A DNA stretch of 44,132 nucleotides from Gammaproteobacteria bacterium (GTDB lineage Bacteria > Pseudomonadota > Gammaproteobacteria > JAKEHO01), in contig JAKEHO010000052.1 in assembly GCA_022614965.1 (NCBI GenBank), forward strand, positions 1 through 44,132, written 5' to 3'. The position numbers and the translations under genes were made by a program. The notes beneath the pieces are model-generated. The model ran no database searches, was not told the DNA's origin, and saw nothing but the letters and a program-made list of their open reading frames with translations. Positions 1-9,218 of the stretch are shown here, piece by piece (position 1 is the stretch's first letter; every line of letters starts with the position of its first letter).

Positions 1-2
1 CG

Positions 3-215
3 AAAGCGCGCGGCTTAAATCGAGAGGGGCTTAGGCGCAATGGGTTCAGCGCAGATGCGATCAACAATCTACGTAGAGCTTACCACGTGCTGTATCGGCA
101 GAAATTGACCCTCGCAAAGGCGATTGAGGAGTTACGATGTCTGAGTGAAGCAAGTCCAGAGGTCGATCATCTCGTTCAGTTCCTGAGCCAGTCTACGCGA
201 GGCATCGTACGATAG
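3..215 (+). CDS. lpxA: LpxA C-terminal fragment (acyl-ACP--UDP-N-acetylglucosamine O-acyltransferase)
   Basis: Partial gene entering from the left edge; 70 codons and a TAG stop are present. LpxA transfers the 3-hydroxyacyl chain from ACP to UDP-GlcNAc, the first step of lipid A synthesis in the cytoplasm. The visible part is the helical C-terminal domain: it reads GLNREGLRRNGFS, then an Arg-Arg-Ala-Tyr segment and LYRQKLTL, the typical LpxA tail. The left-handed beta-helix and catalytic His lie outside the window. The call is supported by synteny, because rnhB, dnaE and accA follow as in other Gammaproteobacteria. Oddly, lpxB does not follow; the next gene is rnhB after about 260 bp. Confidence 0.85.
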   Translation, partial: KARGLNREGLRRNGFSADAINNLRRAYHVLYRQKLTLAKAIEELRCLSEASPEVDHLVQFLSQSTRGIVR

Positions 216-248
216 CAGCCGTTTCGCCGGAAGCCGTTAGTACCAAAT

Positions 249-275
249 ACCTGGTGTGTTGTTATTGAACCAGGT
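249..275 (+). terminator. Possible hairpin after lpxA
   Basis: A 7-bp inverted repeat, ACCTGGT (249-255) and ACCAGGT (269-275), with a 13-nt loop lies 33 bp after the lpxA stop. No T-run follows, so it may be a weak terminator, a processing site or chance. The rest of the gap (216-476) shows no gene and no recognisable trace of lpxB. Confidence 0.25.
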
Positions 276-476
276 GTTGTGAGTTACCCATAATCCAGAT
301 TGAGCCGGTTCGCCCCAAATGCCTCACGGGGTCGAATTACTTAACCCGGTAGCCGGTGTGTCATTGGGCACGGTTTTTTCAGAACCCTTGTATCATTTTT
401 GGAGCTTCCTGGAAGGCTCGACAGTGTGCTATTCACGATGCCGTCCGTGGTGTCTGGTTGGTTTACGGGCCAGCTG

Positions 477-1070
477 ATGCGCCGTCGTGATTGGGATCGT
501 TTGCTTACCGTGGGTATCGATGAGGCCGGTCGCGGTCCGCTGGCTGGCCCGGTGGTGGCGGCGGCAGTCATATTGGATCCCGAAGCACCGATCGATGGGC
601 TTGCGGACTCAAAACTGCTCAGCCCCGCACGCCGGGAGGTGCTAGCGGAAGTGATTTCCTCGACTTCAGTTTCTTGGGCGTTGGGGCGTGCCGAAGTGGA
701 AGAAATTGATGCGCTCAACATACTTCAGGCAAGTCTACTGGCCATGCGGCGTGCCGTGGCCGCATTGACTGTTAAGCCCCACCGCGCCTTGGTGGACGGG
801 TGTTACTGCCCGCAGCTGCCGTGTGAAGTGCAGGCAGTGATCCAGGGCGATCGGCGGATAGCTGCGATCAGTGCCGCTTCAATCCTCGCCAAGGTCGCCC
901 GGGACCGGGAGATGCTGAGGATGGATAAGCTCTATCCCGGGTATGGCTTTGCACAGCACAAAGGATATCCTACCCGGGCGCATCTTGAAGCCTTGGCTGA
1001 GCTGGGTGTATCTCCAATACATCGAACCTCTTACGGGCCTGTCAAGCGATACTTGCAAATAAACCGCTGA
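477..1070 (+). CDS. rnhB: Ribonuclease HII
   Basis: RNase HII cleaves the RNA strand of RNA-DNA hybrids and removes single misincorporated ribonucleotides; it is cytoplasmic and uses divalent metal. The protein has the family signature [14 protein letters not shown] near the N-terminus (first catalytic Asp-Glu at residues 15-16), the conserved LADSKLLS segment, a VDG motif carrying the third acidic residue, and the HKGYPT segment near the end. I chose ATG 477 (197 aa) because it places the DEAGRG motif as in E. coli RnhB (198 aa). The frame is open upstream to TTG 399 and ATG 438, but these add residues the family does not have and none of the starts has a strong ribosome binding site. The stop is 17 bp before dnaE, so the two are probably co-transcribed. 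Confidence 0.93.
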   Translation: MRRRDWDRLLTVGIDEAGRGPLAGPVVAAAVILDPEAPIDGLADSKLLSPARREVLAEVISSTSVSWALGRAEVEEIDALNILQASLLAMRRAVAALTVKPHRALVDGCYCPQLPCEVQAVIQGDRRIAAISAASILAKVARDREMLRMDKLYPGYGFAQHKGYPTRAHLEALAELGVSPIHRTSYGPVKRYLQINR

Positions 1071-1087
1071 CTGTAGATTTTGCCGAT

Positions 1088-4000
1088 ATGGCTGCACGCT
1101 TTATTCATCTTCATGTACACACAGAATTTTCCATCGTAGATGGACTAGTAGCAGTCGGGTCCTTGGTAAACGCCGCTGTTAAATTAGGTATGCCGGCCAT
1201 CGCCGTCACTGAACAGACCAATCTGTTTTCAACGGTCAAGTTTTACCGGGCAGCTCAAGAACACGGTGTGAAACCCATCATCGGTGCAGAGATGCGAGTC
1301 TTCAATGAGACGAACAGCGAATATCCAAGCTCCCTTGTGTTGCTTTGCCAGGATCTCGTTGGTTATCGCAACTTAACGAAGCTTCTGACCCGAAGCTATA
1401 CGGACGGGCAATTCAACGGCAGGCCTTTTGTCCATCGGCACTGGTTTCGGGAACATGGTGACGGGCTTATTGCTCTCTCAGGAGGCTGTGATGGAGACAT
1501 TGGCCATGCGATCGCGCGCGGTAATGTCAAAAAAGCGCGACGGTTAGTATCTGAGTGGAAGGAATTGTTTCCAGATCGGTATTACATCGAATTGCAGCGA
1601 ATTGGCCAGCGCGGAGAGGACGACTACATTCGAGCCGTGGTCGAACTCGCCCTAAATGAGGATATTCCGGTATTGGCGACAAACAATGTCCGTTTCCTTG
1701 ACGCCGATGATTTTGAGGCGCACGAGGCGCGTGTGTGCATCCAGGAAGGACGTACTCTCGCGGATCTGCGGCGGCCCCGTCGCTATACCGCGCAACAGTA
1801 TCTTCGAACTCCCGAAGAAATGGCTGAATTATTTACTGACATCCCCGAGGCCATCGATAACACGTTGGCCGTGGCGCAACGCTGCAATCTGGAATTGGGT
1901 CTCAATGAGTATCACCTTCCTGATTTTCCTGTACCAGAGGGCTACAGTCAGGAAGACTGGTTATGCCGCCAAGCGCTGGAAGGGATGGAACGGTGCCTCG
2001 CCTCGCGTTTTGATGTGGATGCGCCTGGTTTTAGGCAGGTGCGCGAAACCTATTTTGCACGGCTTCAGTCAGAACTCGATGTAGTTACGAGCATGGGGTT
2101 TGCGGGATACTTCTTAATCGTCGCGGATTTTGTGCGGTGGGCTAAGGATCACGGCATCCCAGTGGGCCCGGGACGTGGATCGGGAGCCGGCTCACTAGCC
2201 GCATATGCTCTTGGAATCACCGAATTGGATCCCATTCAGTACGATCTTCTCTTCGAGCGATTCCTAAATCCGCAACGCGTCTCGCTGCCGGATTTCGATG
2301 TCGACTTTTGTATGGATCGACGGGACGAAGTGATCGAGTATGTGGCAAATCGTTACGGACGTGATCGTGTATCTCAAATCATTACGTTCGGGACAATGGC
2401 GGCAAAGGCGGTCGTGCGTGATGTAGGGCGGGTACTCGGTTATGCCTATGGTTTTGTTGATCAGATCGCCAAGCTCATTCCGTTTGATCTCAACATGACA
2501 TTGGATCGTGCCCTCAGCGAGGAAGAAGGATTACGGCGACGCTACGCGGAGGATGAGGAGGTACGTGTGCTTATTGATCTCGCACGCAAACTCGAAGGGT
2601 TGACGCGCAATGCGGGGAAGCATGCTGGGGGGATCGTTATTGCACCTTCTGCACTGACTGACTACATGCCACTTTACTGTGAACGAGGCGCTAACAGCGC
2701 AGTCACCCAATTTGATATGGGCGATGTGGAGGCGATAGGGCTCGTTAAGTTTGACTTCCTCGGATTAAGGACGCTCACGATTATCGATTGGGCCGTTCGT
2801 GACATCAACCGTTTGCGAAAGGAAGCTGGCGAAGATGCCTTAGATATCGCCCGTGTTCCCTTGGATGACCCCAAAACATTCGATCTCATAATGGGCGGCG
2901 AGACAACAGCAATATTCCAGCTGGAGTCCCGAGGAATGAAGGAGCTAATCAAGCGCCTTCAGCCTGATGTGTTCGAAGATCTCATTGCGCTTGTGGCCCT
3001 ATTTCGACCGGGACCTTTGCAATCTGGTATGGTCGAAGATTTCATTGCTCGCAAACACGGTCGCGCACAGGTGGAATATCTCCACCCAGGACTTGCGACC
3101 CTATTGAAACTGACCTATGGCGTCATTCTGTACCAAGAGCAAGTGATGCAAATCGCTCAGGTGTTGGCTGGATATTCGTTGGGTGCAGCTGATCTTTTGC
3201 GCCGTGCGATGGGAAAGAAAAAGCCAGAGGAAATGGCCAAACAGCGTGAGGTATTCATAGAAGGCGCCATGAGCCACGGTATTGAACGACCAAAAGCAAG
3301 CTGGATCTTCGACATCATGGAAAAGTTTGCTGGTTATGGTTTCAACAAATCGCATTCTGCCGCCTACGCGCTCATCGCCTATCAAACGGCGTGGCTTAAG
3401 GCTCATTATCCTGCCGCTTTTATGGCCGCTGTACTGTCTTCGGATATGGACAACACGGATAAGGTGGTGACCTTAATCGACGAATGCAGGCGGATGCAGC
3501 TCAAAGTTCTTCCGCCCGATGTAAATGTGTGTCGCTATGCTTTCATGGTAGTTGATCTGTCGACTATCGGATATGGGCTCGGGGCCATTAAGGGCGCGGG
3601 GAAAGCGGCGATCGATCACATCGTCGAGGAGCGCGACAGACACGGCCCTTATCGGGATCTCTTCGATTTTTGCCGCCGCATTGATTCCAAGAGAGCCAAT
3701 CGACGCACGGTCGAAGCCCTGATTCGAGCCGGTGCTCTAGACGGTTTGGGACCGGGGCGGAGCGTCATGATGGCTTCTCTGGATAACGCCTTCCAGATTG
3801 CAGACAAGTTTGTGAAGGATCACGCGAGCGGACAGAATGACTTATTTGGCTTGAATGCAGAATCTGATGTCATTCACAAGGGCGAAAATGAAGTACCTGT
3901 CCCATCGCGTTTCGTGATCGTACCAGAATGGTCCGATACAGAGCGCTTAGCGGGCGAAAAGGAAACCCTCGGTTTGTACCTAACAGGGCATCCCATCGAT

Positions 4001-4570
4001 CGTTACGAGGCCGAGCTCGGCGCAATAACGACTAGTCGATTAGTCGAGCTTAAACTCATGCCGAATCATAACGTTGTAGTAGCTGGGCTCGTTATGGCAT
4101 TACGGACACGAAACAGTCGCAGAGGGCGTATTGCGTTTGTTTCGTTAGACGATCGAACCGCGCGTATGGAACTCACAGTATATTCCGATGTTTTTCAACA
4201 GTACCGCAATTTATTGGTCAAGGATCGACTCCTCGTGATTGAGGGTAGCGTAGGCGTTAATGATGATAGTGGGCACTACTCGATAACAGCCAATAAAATT
4301 TACGATATTGATCAAGCGCGGGCAACCTTTGCGAAATGCCTGCTGATACGTATTCAGGCCGACTCTGCCGATAACGGAATCATTAGGGAACTGAAGGACA
4401 TTCTCACTCCTTTTAAAGAAGGCCGATGTCCGGTCTCAATCCATTATCTTAATTCCCGTGCCGAAGCCGATGTACGCTTGGGTGAGCAGTGGCGTGTCAT
4501 CCTCACCGATGAATTGCTGGAGGCGCTAAAAACCTCCTTTGGTGAGCACAGCATTCACGTGGAATATTAG
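1088..4570 (+). CDS. dnaE: DNA polymerase III alpha subunit
   Basis: Catalytic subunit of the replicative DNA polymerase III holoenzyme. The 1160-aa length equals that of the E. coli protein. The N-terminal PHP domain begins with HLHVHTEFSIVDG. The C-family polymerase core follows with GPGRGSGAGSL and the palm motif PDFDVDF, whose catalytic Asp residues are D402 and D404. A third acidic motif region, FDFLGL, then the helix-hairpin-helix region (GFNKSHSAAYALIAYQT) and an OB-fold from about residue 990 (VVVAGLVMALRTR) are visible. The domain order is complete with no frameshift. It sits between rnhB (17-bp gap) and accA (89-bp gap), the standard gammaproteobacterial arrangement. Confidence 0.98.
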   Translation: MAARFIHLHVHTEFSIVDGLVAVGSLVNAAVKLGMPAIAVTEQTNLFSTVKFYRAAQEHGVKPIIGAEMRVFNETNSEYPSSLVLLCQDLVGYRNLTKLLTRSYTDGQFNGRPFVHRHWFREHGDGLIALSGGCDGDIGHAIARGNVKKARRLVSEWKELFPDRYYIELQRIGQRGEDDYIRAVVELALNEDIPVLATNNVRFLDADDFEAHEARVCIQEGRTLADLRRPRRYTAQQYLRTPEEMAELFTDIPEAIDNTLAVAQRCNLELGLNEYHLPDFPVPEGYSQEDWLCRQALEGMERCLASRFDVDAPGFRQVRETYFARLQSELDVVTSMGFAGYFLIVADFVRWAKDHGIPVGPGRGSGAGSLAAYALGITELDPIQYDLLFERFLNPQRVSLPDFDVDFCMDRRDEVIEYVANRYGRDRVSQIITFGTMAAKAVVRDVGRVLGYAYGFVDQIAKLIPFDLNMTLDRALSEEEGLRRRYAEDEEVRVLIDLARKLEGLTRNAGKHAGGIVIAPSALTDYMPLYCERGANSAVTQFDMGDVEAIGLVKFDFLGLRTLTIIDWAVRDINRLRKEAGEDALDIARVPLDDPKTFDLIMGGETTAIFQLESRGMKELIKRLQPDVFEDLIALVALFRPGPLQSGMVEDFIARKHGRAQVEYLHPGLATLLKLTYGVILYQEQVMQIAQVLAGYSLGAADLLRRAMGKKKPEEMAKQREVFIEGAMSHGIERPKASWIFDIMEKFAGYGFNKSHSAAYALIAYQTAWLKAHYPAAFMAAVLSSDMDNTDKVVTLIDECRRMQLKVLPPDVNVCRYAFMVVDLSTIGYGLGAIKGAGKAAIDHIVEERDRHGPYRDLFDFCRRIDSKRANRRTVEALIRAGALDGLGPGRSVMMASLDNAFQIADKFVKDHASGQNDLFGLNAESDVIHKGENEVPVPSRFVIVPEWSDTERLAGEKETLGLYLTGHPIDRYEAELGAITTSRLVELKLMPNHNVVVAGLVMALRTRNSRRGRIAFVSLDDRTARMELTVYSDVFQQYRNLLVKDRLLVIEGSVGVNDDSGHYSITANKIYDIDQARATFAKCLLIRIQADSADNGIIRELKDILTPFKEGRCPVSIHYLNSRAEADVRLGEQWRVILTDELLEALKTSFGEHSIHVEY

Positions 4571-4659
4571 TGCGGATCATGGGAACTTCTCTGCTTGTCC
4601 GCTGGCTGATTTGGCTGTAAGTTAATTAAAATTCATGTTGTTATAGGCCCCATCAAAAC

Positions 4660-5637
4660 ATGAACCTGAACTTAAATTTTCTTGACTTCGAGCAGCCAAT
4701 TGCCGAGCTCGAGGCGAAGATTGAAGAGCTTCGCTATGTCGGGAACGACAAGGGAATCAATATCAATGAGGAGATCGGTCGTTTACAGAAGCGGAGCCGA
4801 GAACTCACAGAGGCAATCTTCTCATCCTTAACGTCCTGGCAAATCTCGCAGGTCGCTCGCCACCCACAGCGGCCGAATACCTTAGATTACGTTGAGCGTA
4901 TCTTCTCCGATTTCCACGAGTTACACGGCGATCGCAGTTATGCAGATGATTCTGCAATCGTCTGTGGTATCGCGCGGCTGGAAGGAAGGTCGGTTGCCAT
5001 TGTCGGGCATCAGAAAGGTAGGGACACCAAGGAGAAAATTCGCCGCAATTTCGGCATGCCACGCCCAGAAGGTTACCGCAAGGCGCTACGGGTAATGCAG
5101 TTAGCTGAACGCTTTAAACTCCCGATTCTGACTTTCATTGACACCCCTGGGGCGTATCCTGGAATTGATGCAGAAGAACGAGGACAGAGTGAGGCAATTG
5201 CTCGGAACCTTTTCGTCATGCCTGGCTTAAAAACACCGATCATTGCGACCGTTATTGGCGAAGGCGGTTCAGGTGGGGCGCTGGCCATTGGCGTTGCGGA
5301 TTGGCTGATGATGCTTGAATACAGTACTTACTCCGTGATTTCTCCGGAGGGCTGCGCCTCGATTTTATGGAAAAGTGCTGAAAAGGCCGCCGAGGCCGCC
5401 GAGGTTATGGGAATTACCGCAAAACGCCTGCTTGACTTGGGGCTCATCGATCAAATCATTAGCGAACCTCTAGGGGGCGCCCACCGTGATGTCGACACCA
5501 TGGCCCAAACTATTCAGGCTTCGCTTCTGCAGGCAATGGAGAGGTTAGCAGAATTGCAGAATCCAGACGCTGACCATCTCCTCTCGATCCGCCGCAAGCG
5601 ACTCATGCAATATGGACATTACAATGAGCGGGGGTAA
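4660..5637 (+). CDS. accA: Acetyl-CoA carboxylase carboxyltransferase subunit alpha
   Basis: The alpha subunit pairs with AccD to transfer the carboxyl group from carboxybiotin to acetyl-CoA, giving malonyl-CoA for fatty acid synthesis. The 325-aa length matches the family (E. coli 319). Diagnostic stretches are the N-terminal [19 protein letters not shown] coiled helix, [25 protein letters not shown], the crotonase-fold oxyanion region [10 protein letters not shown] and [11 protein letters not shown], and [10 protein letters not shown]. It sits in its conserved position after dnaE and before tilS, which suggests shared transcription coupling lipid synthesis and replication genes. Intact, with a clear ATG start. 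Confidence 0.98.
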   Translation: MNLNLNFLDFEQPIAELEAKIEELRYVGNDKGININEEIGRLQKRSRELTEAIFSSLTSWQISQVARHPQRPNTLDYVERIFSDFHELHGDRSYADDSAIVCGIARLEGRSVAIVGHQKGRDTKEKIRRNFGMPRPEGYRKALRVMQLAERFKLPILTFIDTPGAYPGIDAEERGQSEAIARNLFVMPGLKTPIIATVIGEGGSGGALAIGVADWLMMLEYSTYSVISPEGCASILWKSAEKAAEAAEVMGITAKRLLDLGLIDQIISEPLGGAHRDVDTMAQTIQASLLQAMERLAELQNPDADHLLSIRRKRLMQYGHYNERG

Positions 5638-5718
5638 CAAGTCGGCTAATTGTGTCTGTGCATTGGTGGTTCAGGGTGACAACTTCTTTTCAACAGCAAG
5701 AGAAAAACCGATTTTTAA

Positions 5719-7134
5719 ATGGCCAAAGGCACTGAGCTGGATGTGGCTCCTTCATCGTTTTCCCCGTCATCTCTACTTAAAACGTTAGCGGGCCTCCCGC
5801 GTACTGATCGCTATTGGGTAGCCTATAGCGGCGGAATGGACTCTCACGTTTTATTACATGCCATGCATGCACTGTTTCTGAACCTTGGTAAGACGGAGAT
5901 AAGGGCGGCGCACATCAATCATGGCCTGAGTTGCCATGCTGGCAGCTGGAGTCAACATTGCGAGCGAGTGTGTCGAAGGCTTCGGATACCGTATCAGCTG
6001 CTCACCGTTGATGCCGTCAACCCGACGGGTCAAAGCCCTGAGGCAAAGGCTAGAGAACAGCGTTATCGAGCACTCGCTTCCATAATGGGCCGAGGCGACG
6101 TCCTATTAACTGCCCATCATCAGGACGACCAGGCGGAAACTGTATTGTTGCAACTGTTGCGCGGCGCAGGGCCACGCGGCCTTTCAGCAATGCCTCTGTA
6201 CACGGAGTTCGGACCAGGTTGGCTTGCCCGACCTCTGCTGGCCTTCTCTAGGCACGAGCTGAGTCGCTACGCCCAAGCGGAGCATCTTGACTGGATCGAG
6301 GACGACAGCAACACCGATTTGCGTTTTGGGCGCAATTACTTACGGCACAAAGTGATGCCCGTTTTGCGTGAGCGCTGGCCGGGGATCAGTCGCGCCCTAG
6401 CGCGCGCTGCACGCTATCAGGCCGATGTGGCGGCGCTCATCGAGCAGGTTAGTCAATGTGAACTGGATGCGGTTTACAACATAGAGCGCCAGACGTTGTC
6501 GGTGACAGGGTTGCGTCGGCTGGATGGCGTGCGCAGGAAGTTGGTTATTCGCGCTTGGGTGCGTTTGCTCGGTTTGCCGGTGCCGTCCGCGCATCATGTA
6601 CGGCACATCCTCACGGATGTCGTGGAGGCGACATGGGAAAGGACGCCTCGCGTCGCTTGGGCTGGTGCCGAGGTACGGCGTTATCGAGATGAGATCTATG
6701 GGATGCGCCCGCTCCCCAACATCGACCCGGCGCGTGCACTGTCGTGGAATTTGGCTACGCCACTGAAACTCGCTAGCGGGATCCTGAAGGCAGAGCGTGT
6801 GGAGGGAACAGGTATCAAAGCCACGTGTTGTCAAAATGGCATGGTGAGTGTTCGTTTTCGCAGGGGAGGAGAACGGCTTCGTCCCGCGGGGCGAGGGCAT
6901 ACGCGCCCTTTGCAAAAGCTCTTTCAGGAAGAGGGCATTCCGCCTTGGCACCGGGATCGGATCCCCCTCGTTTATATAGATGATGAATTGGCCGCCGTAG
7001 CAGGGCTTTGGGTTTGTGATTCTTTTAATGCGAAAGATAAGGAAGATGCCTGGAACATTCATTGGCACGCGGCGGATGCTGTGCAGAATCCCGTCGTGGC
7101 TTGGGGTAAAGACGCGCGCGGATCGTTCTTTTAA
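5719..7134 (+). CDS. tilS: tRNA(Ile)-lysidine synthetase
   Basis: TilS uses ATP to attach lysine to C34 of the CAU-anticodon tRNA-Ile, so that it reads AUA rather than AUG. The N-terminal PP-loop ATPase motif is SGGMDSHVLLHAM at about residues 34-46. It is followed by AAHINHGLS, HHQDDQAETVLLQLLRGAG and the RNYLRHKVMPVL segment typical of the N-type ATP pyrophosphatase domain. The TilS substrate-binding and C-terminal domains follow (VRFRRGGERLRPAGRGHTR, then KKL-like LQKLFQEEGIPPWHRDRIPLVY). At 471 aa it is slightly longer than E. coli TilS because of an N-terminal extension. It is downstream of accA by 81 bp, as in E. coli. Confidence 0.96.
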   Translation: MAKGTELDVAPSSFSPSSLLKTLAGLPRTDRYWVAYSGGMDSHVLLHAMHALFLNLGKTEIRAAHINHGLSCHAGSWSQHCERVCRRLRIPYQLLTVDAVNPTGQSPEAKAREQRYRALASIMGRGDVLLTAHHQDDQAETVLLQLLRGAGPRGLSAMPLYTEFGPGWLARPLLAFSRHELSRYAQAEHLDWIEDDSNTDLRFGRNYLRHKVMPVLRERWPGISRALARAARYQADVAALIEQVSQCELDAVYNIERQTLSVTGLRRLDGVRRKLVIRAWVRLLGLPVPSAHHVRHILTDVVEATWERTPRVAWAGAEVRRYRDEIYGMRPLPNIDPARALSWNLATPLKLASGILKAERVEGTGIKATCCQNGMVSVRFRRGGERLRPAGRGHTRPLQKLFQEEGIPPWHRDRIPLVYIDDELAAVAGLWVCDSFNAKDKEDAWNIHWHAADAVQNPVVAWGKDARGSFF

Positions 7135-7166
7135 GCTACTAATCAGCAATCGTAGCGGGCGCATTT

Positions 7167-7718
7167 ATGCTGCGTTTCGGTAGAAGTCCGGGTCGGTCGT
7201 TGGTACTCGACATACTTTATCGTGCCGGCTGGCTTGTCCTCATATTTTGGTGCGCAACAACTCTAGATGCAGCACCTTTGGATATGGACTTGAAGGGTCT
7301 GGATGGCATGAGCCATCGACTCGGTGAGTATTTTGGCAATGGCAAGTGGGTTGTACTTAATGTGTGGGGACCAAACTGTCCATCTTGTATCGACGAGATG
7401 CCGGAGCTAGTGTCATTTCACGATGATCATCATGGGAACAACGCAGTTGTGATTGGCCTTGCGGTTGACTTCCCCAGTTTTGATTATGCGAACACCGAGG
7501 ACGTCGCCACATTCGTTGAGGACTACTTTGTAAGTTTTCCTGTTCTGTTGGGGGATAAGCAAACTGCCTATCGAATTATCGGCGAGCCGCTGAAGGGCAT
7601 TCCTACAACATTCATATTTTCGCCTCAAGGTCGGCTGGCGCATATCCGATACGGGCCTGTCACACAACGTGAATTGGAAGAGATCATCGGAAGATTAGGT
7701 TATGGCGCTGCCAATTAA
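7167..7718 (+). CDS. TlpA/ResA-like thioredoxin-fold protein, exported
   Basis: A 183-aa protein with an N-terminal hydrophobic segment (about residues 16-35, ending DAAPLD) that looks like a signal peptide or anchor, so it should act in the periplasm. The redoxin domain has WGPNCPSCIDEMPEL, a CPSC active site in the position of the thioredoxin WCxxC, and the cis-Pro loop KGIPTTFIFSPQGRL. Proteins of this type reduce disulfides, often for cytochrome c or oxidase maturation. The target here cannot be told from the sequence: no cytochrome maturation genes adjoin it. It starts 32 bp after tilS and may be read from the same transcript. Confidence 0.85.
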   Translation: MLRFGRSPGRSLVLDILYRAGWLVLIFWCATTLDAAPLDMDLKGLDGMSHRLGEYFGNGKWVVLNVWGPNCPSCIDEMPELVSFHDDHHGNNAVVIGLAVDFPSFDYANTEDVATFVEDYFVSFPVLLGDKQTAYRIIGEPLKGIPTTFIFSPQGRLAHIRYGPVTQRELEEIIGRLGYGAAN

Positions 7719-7804
7719 GCGCCTGGATGGCGGGTATTTCGATCAGAGCGGCAATCTTTCTAGTGTCTGCGTTCCTCAATATGAAGTATCTTCACGGGCA
7801 GGCC

Positions 7805-8077
7805 TCACAGCTGGGTACCTAGATAATCGTCAAGGATACGACCATCAAGAGTAATGCACTTTCCTCTACCCTGAATGGTTCTCCGAGATTAACTGCTAGA
7901 AGATTTGCTCCATCATCGGTTTGGCCCCATAGAACCTCCTTCAAGCCCCGCATAGATGACGGTCACTGTTACGCCCGCAAGCTCGCGCGCCCCCGGGTGA
8001 CTTGGCCGACCGGCGGCCGTCGGATGGGATAGGAAGATCTGTAGGATAAGAAACAGTCCAAGTACTCTAAGGTGCAT
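7805..8077 (-). pseudogene. Frameshifted small secreted-protein gene downstream of the FHA gene
   Basis: ATG 8077 overlaps the end of the FHA gene by 11 bp and starts a signal-peptide-like sequence (MHLRVLGLFLILQIFLSHPTA). The reading frame stops after 54 codons at 7913. Dropping one base near the GGAGG run at about 7935 opens a second stretch (VLWGQTDDGANLLAVNLGEP, then FRVEESALL). A compensating shift near the CTCTT at about 7850 then restores the first frame, which ends LDDYLGTQL at the TGA 7805-7807. The total span is 91 codons in register. I read this as one about 90-aa exported protein broken by two opposite frameshifts, either real decay or sequence error. No function can be assigned. 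It would be the last gene of the minus-strand operon. Confidence 0.5.
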
Positions 8078-8795
8078 GTTTTGATTGGTCGTTGGTATGT
8101 AGCCGTAGGGTGGTTTCCTCTGCTGGATAGTCTCCGGCGTCGAAAGTAAAGCGAAGCCGCACGTCTCCCATATCAATCAAATCCCCCTCAAAAAGATTGC
8201 AGCTCTTCACCTTTTTATCGTTGACGTAGATGCCATTCAACGAGTCAAGGTCAACAATTCTGAAGGTGCCGTGATGCCTATGGTGAATTTCCGCGTGACG
8301 GCTTGATACAGAGTGATGCTTTAGCACCACCTCGTTATGCTTGCTCCGTCCAATACGCCAGGTTGAGCCCATAATGGGGAATCGAGTCTCTTTGTCCTCT
8401 TGCAGCACAAGATATGCATAGGGTCTTGCAGCCTGTCGGATACGTTCCAGCTCGTGGCGGTGCCATCGAAATGCCAAAGCACCGGCGATTAGGAGAATCA
8501 GGATGATGAGGGCGATGGGGATGCTGTACCAAAGCCGGGGCACGTGCGAGGGGCGTTCGTCTACTGCATGCGTCCGTTGCGAGATCGGTGCTGAAGGACT
8601 GTTCGATGCTGCCACGATTGTTGCAGGGGGCTCGTCGGTGGCTCCGGTTCCCACATCGGGACCGCGGGACTCGGGCAGCGTCGAGGCCGGAAGTCTGATA
8701 TCGGTGGGGAGTATCGTCCCTGACGTTACCGGCGACGCGTTCGCTGACAACAGCAAATTGAACGTGAGTACGAGTGAGGTAACGGAACGTCTCAT
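8067..8795 (-). CDS. Membrane-anchored FHA-domain protein
   Basis: A 242-aa protein with an N-terminal signal-like segment (residues 1-20), a low-complexity Pro/Ser/Thr linker, one strong transmembrane helix at about residues 91-110 (PIALIILILLIAGALAF) and a C-terminal FHA domain. The FHA core is clear: WRIGRSKHNEVVL, SVSSRHAEI and DLDSLNGIYVND, including the Gly-Arg, Ser-x-x-His and Asn-Gly positions that bind phosphothreonine. The FHA domain follows the helix; if the N-terminus is exported, the helix places FHA in the cytoplasm. The start codon overlaps the stop of the upstream membrane-protein gene (ATGA at 8792-8795), so translation is probably coupled. No Ser/Thr kinase gene is nearby. 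The partner is unknown. Confidence 0.85.
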   Translation of the reverse strand: MRRSVTSLVLTFNLLLSANASPVTSGTILPTDIRLPASTLPESRGPDVGTGATDEPPATIVAASNSPSAPISQRTHAVDERPSHVPRLWYSIPIALIILILLIAGALAFRWHRHELERIRQAARPYAYLVLQEDKETRFPIMGSTWRIGRSKHNEVVLKHHSVSSRHAEIHHRHHGTFRIVDLDSLNGIYVNDKKVKSCNLFEGDLIDMGDVRLRFTFDAGDYPAEETTLRLHTNDQSKHAP

Positions 8796-9202
8796 CCCAT
8801 TACGTCATTTCTCTGGAAAGAGCAGATCCGGTAGATCGTAAAAGCGATCTTTTCATGTAACTCCAAGGAGTATGACAATCGATATGCGCGAGGCGGCATA
8901 GGATTGACCAGGTTCTCCATATCAGTTAGCCAAAGGTAAATCTCACCTGGAGCTCCGGTTACCTTGCTAGGCTGTTCGACATAGGTAGATATTAGCTGAA
9001 ATGGTCTTGGCAACTTGGTAGCCGTTGGCCAGCCTAAAAGGGAAGGAAACGACAGGTATGTGATGATATAAAAAAATGAGGTTACCGCAATTGTCCCCGC
9101 CTTAACTTTCCATGACCAGCTTGAATAAAGGAGCAAGCTGCGTAACGAAAGTGCGACGAGTACGTACGCTGCGACCAGTCCGCCTGTTCCAAGCTGTACC
9201 AT
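8792..9202 (-). CDS. Small membrane protein of unknown function
   Basis: A 136-aa protein that I do not recognise. ATG 9202 is chosen because AGGAG lies seven bases upstream; the longer open frame to 9325 runs back over the preceding disrupted gene and is not credible. Two hydrophobic segments are visible (about residues 5-27 and 33-58), followed by a soluble C-terminal part with EIYLWLTDMENLV and PPRAYRLSYSLELHEKI. Proteins with such a Pro-Arg-Ala-Tyr-Arg tail are found as small conserved membrane proteins, but I cannot tie them to a function. It overlaps the FHA gene by 4 bp (ATGA). It belongs to the minus-strand run that begins with the L,D-transpeptidase. Confidence 0.65.
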   Translation of the reverse strand: MVQLGTGGLVAAYVLVALSLRSLLLYSSWSWKVKAGTIAVTSFFYIITYLSFPSLLGWPTATKLPRPFQLISTYVEQPSKVTGAPGEIYLWLTDMENLVNPMPPRAYRLSYSLELHEKIAFTIYRICSFQRNDVMG

Positions 9203-9218
9203 TTGTGTGCTCCTGTAT

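Noticed and set aside
341..721. 126-codon minus-strand ORF opposite rnhB
   Set aside because: Ser/Thr-rich low-complexity shadow of rnhB; no homology pattern, and it also fails as an lpxB remnant.
6397..7164. 255-codon minus-strand ORF opposite tilS
   Set aside because: The plus strand encodes a complete TilS with all motifs; this is an antisense shadow.
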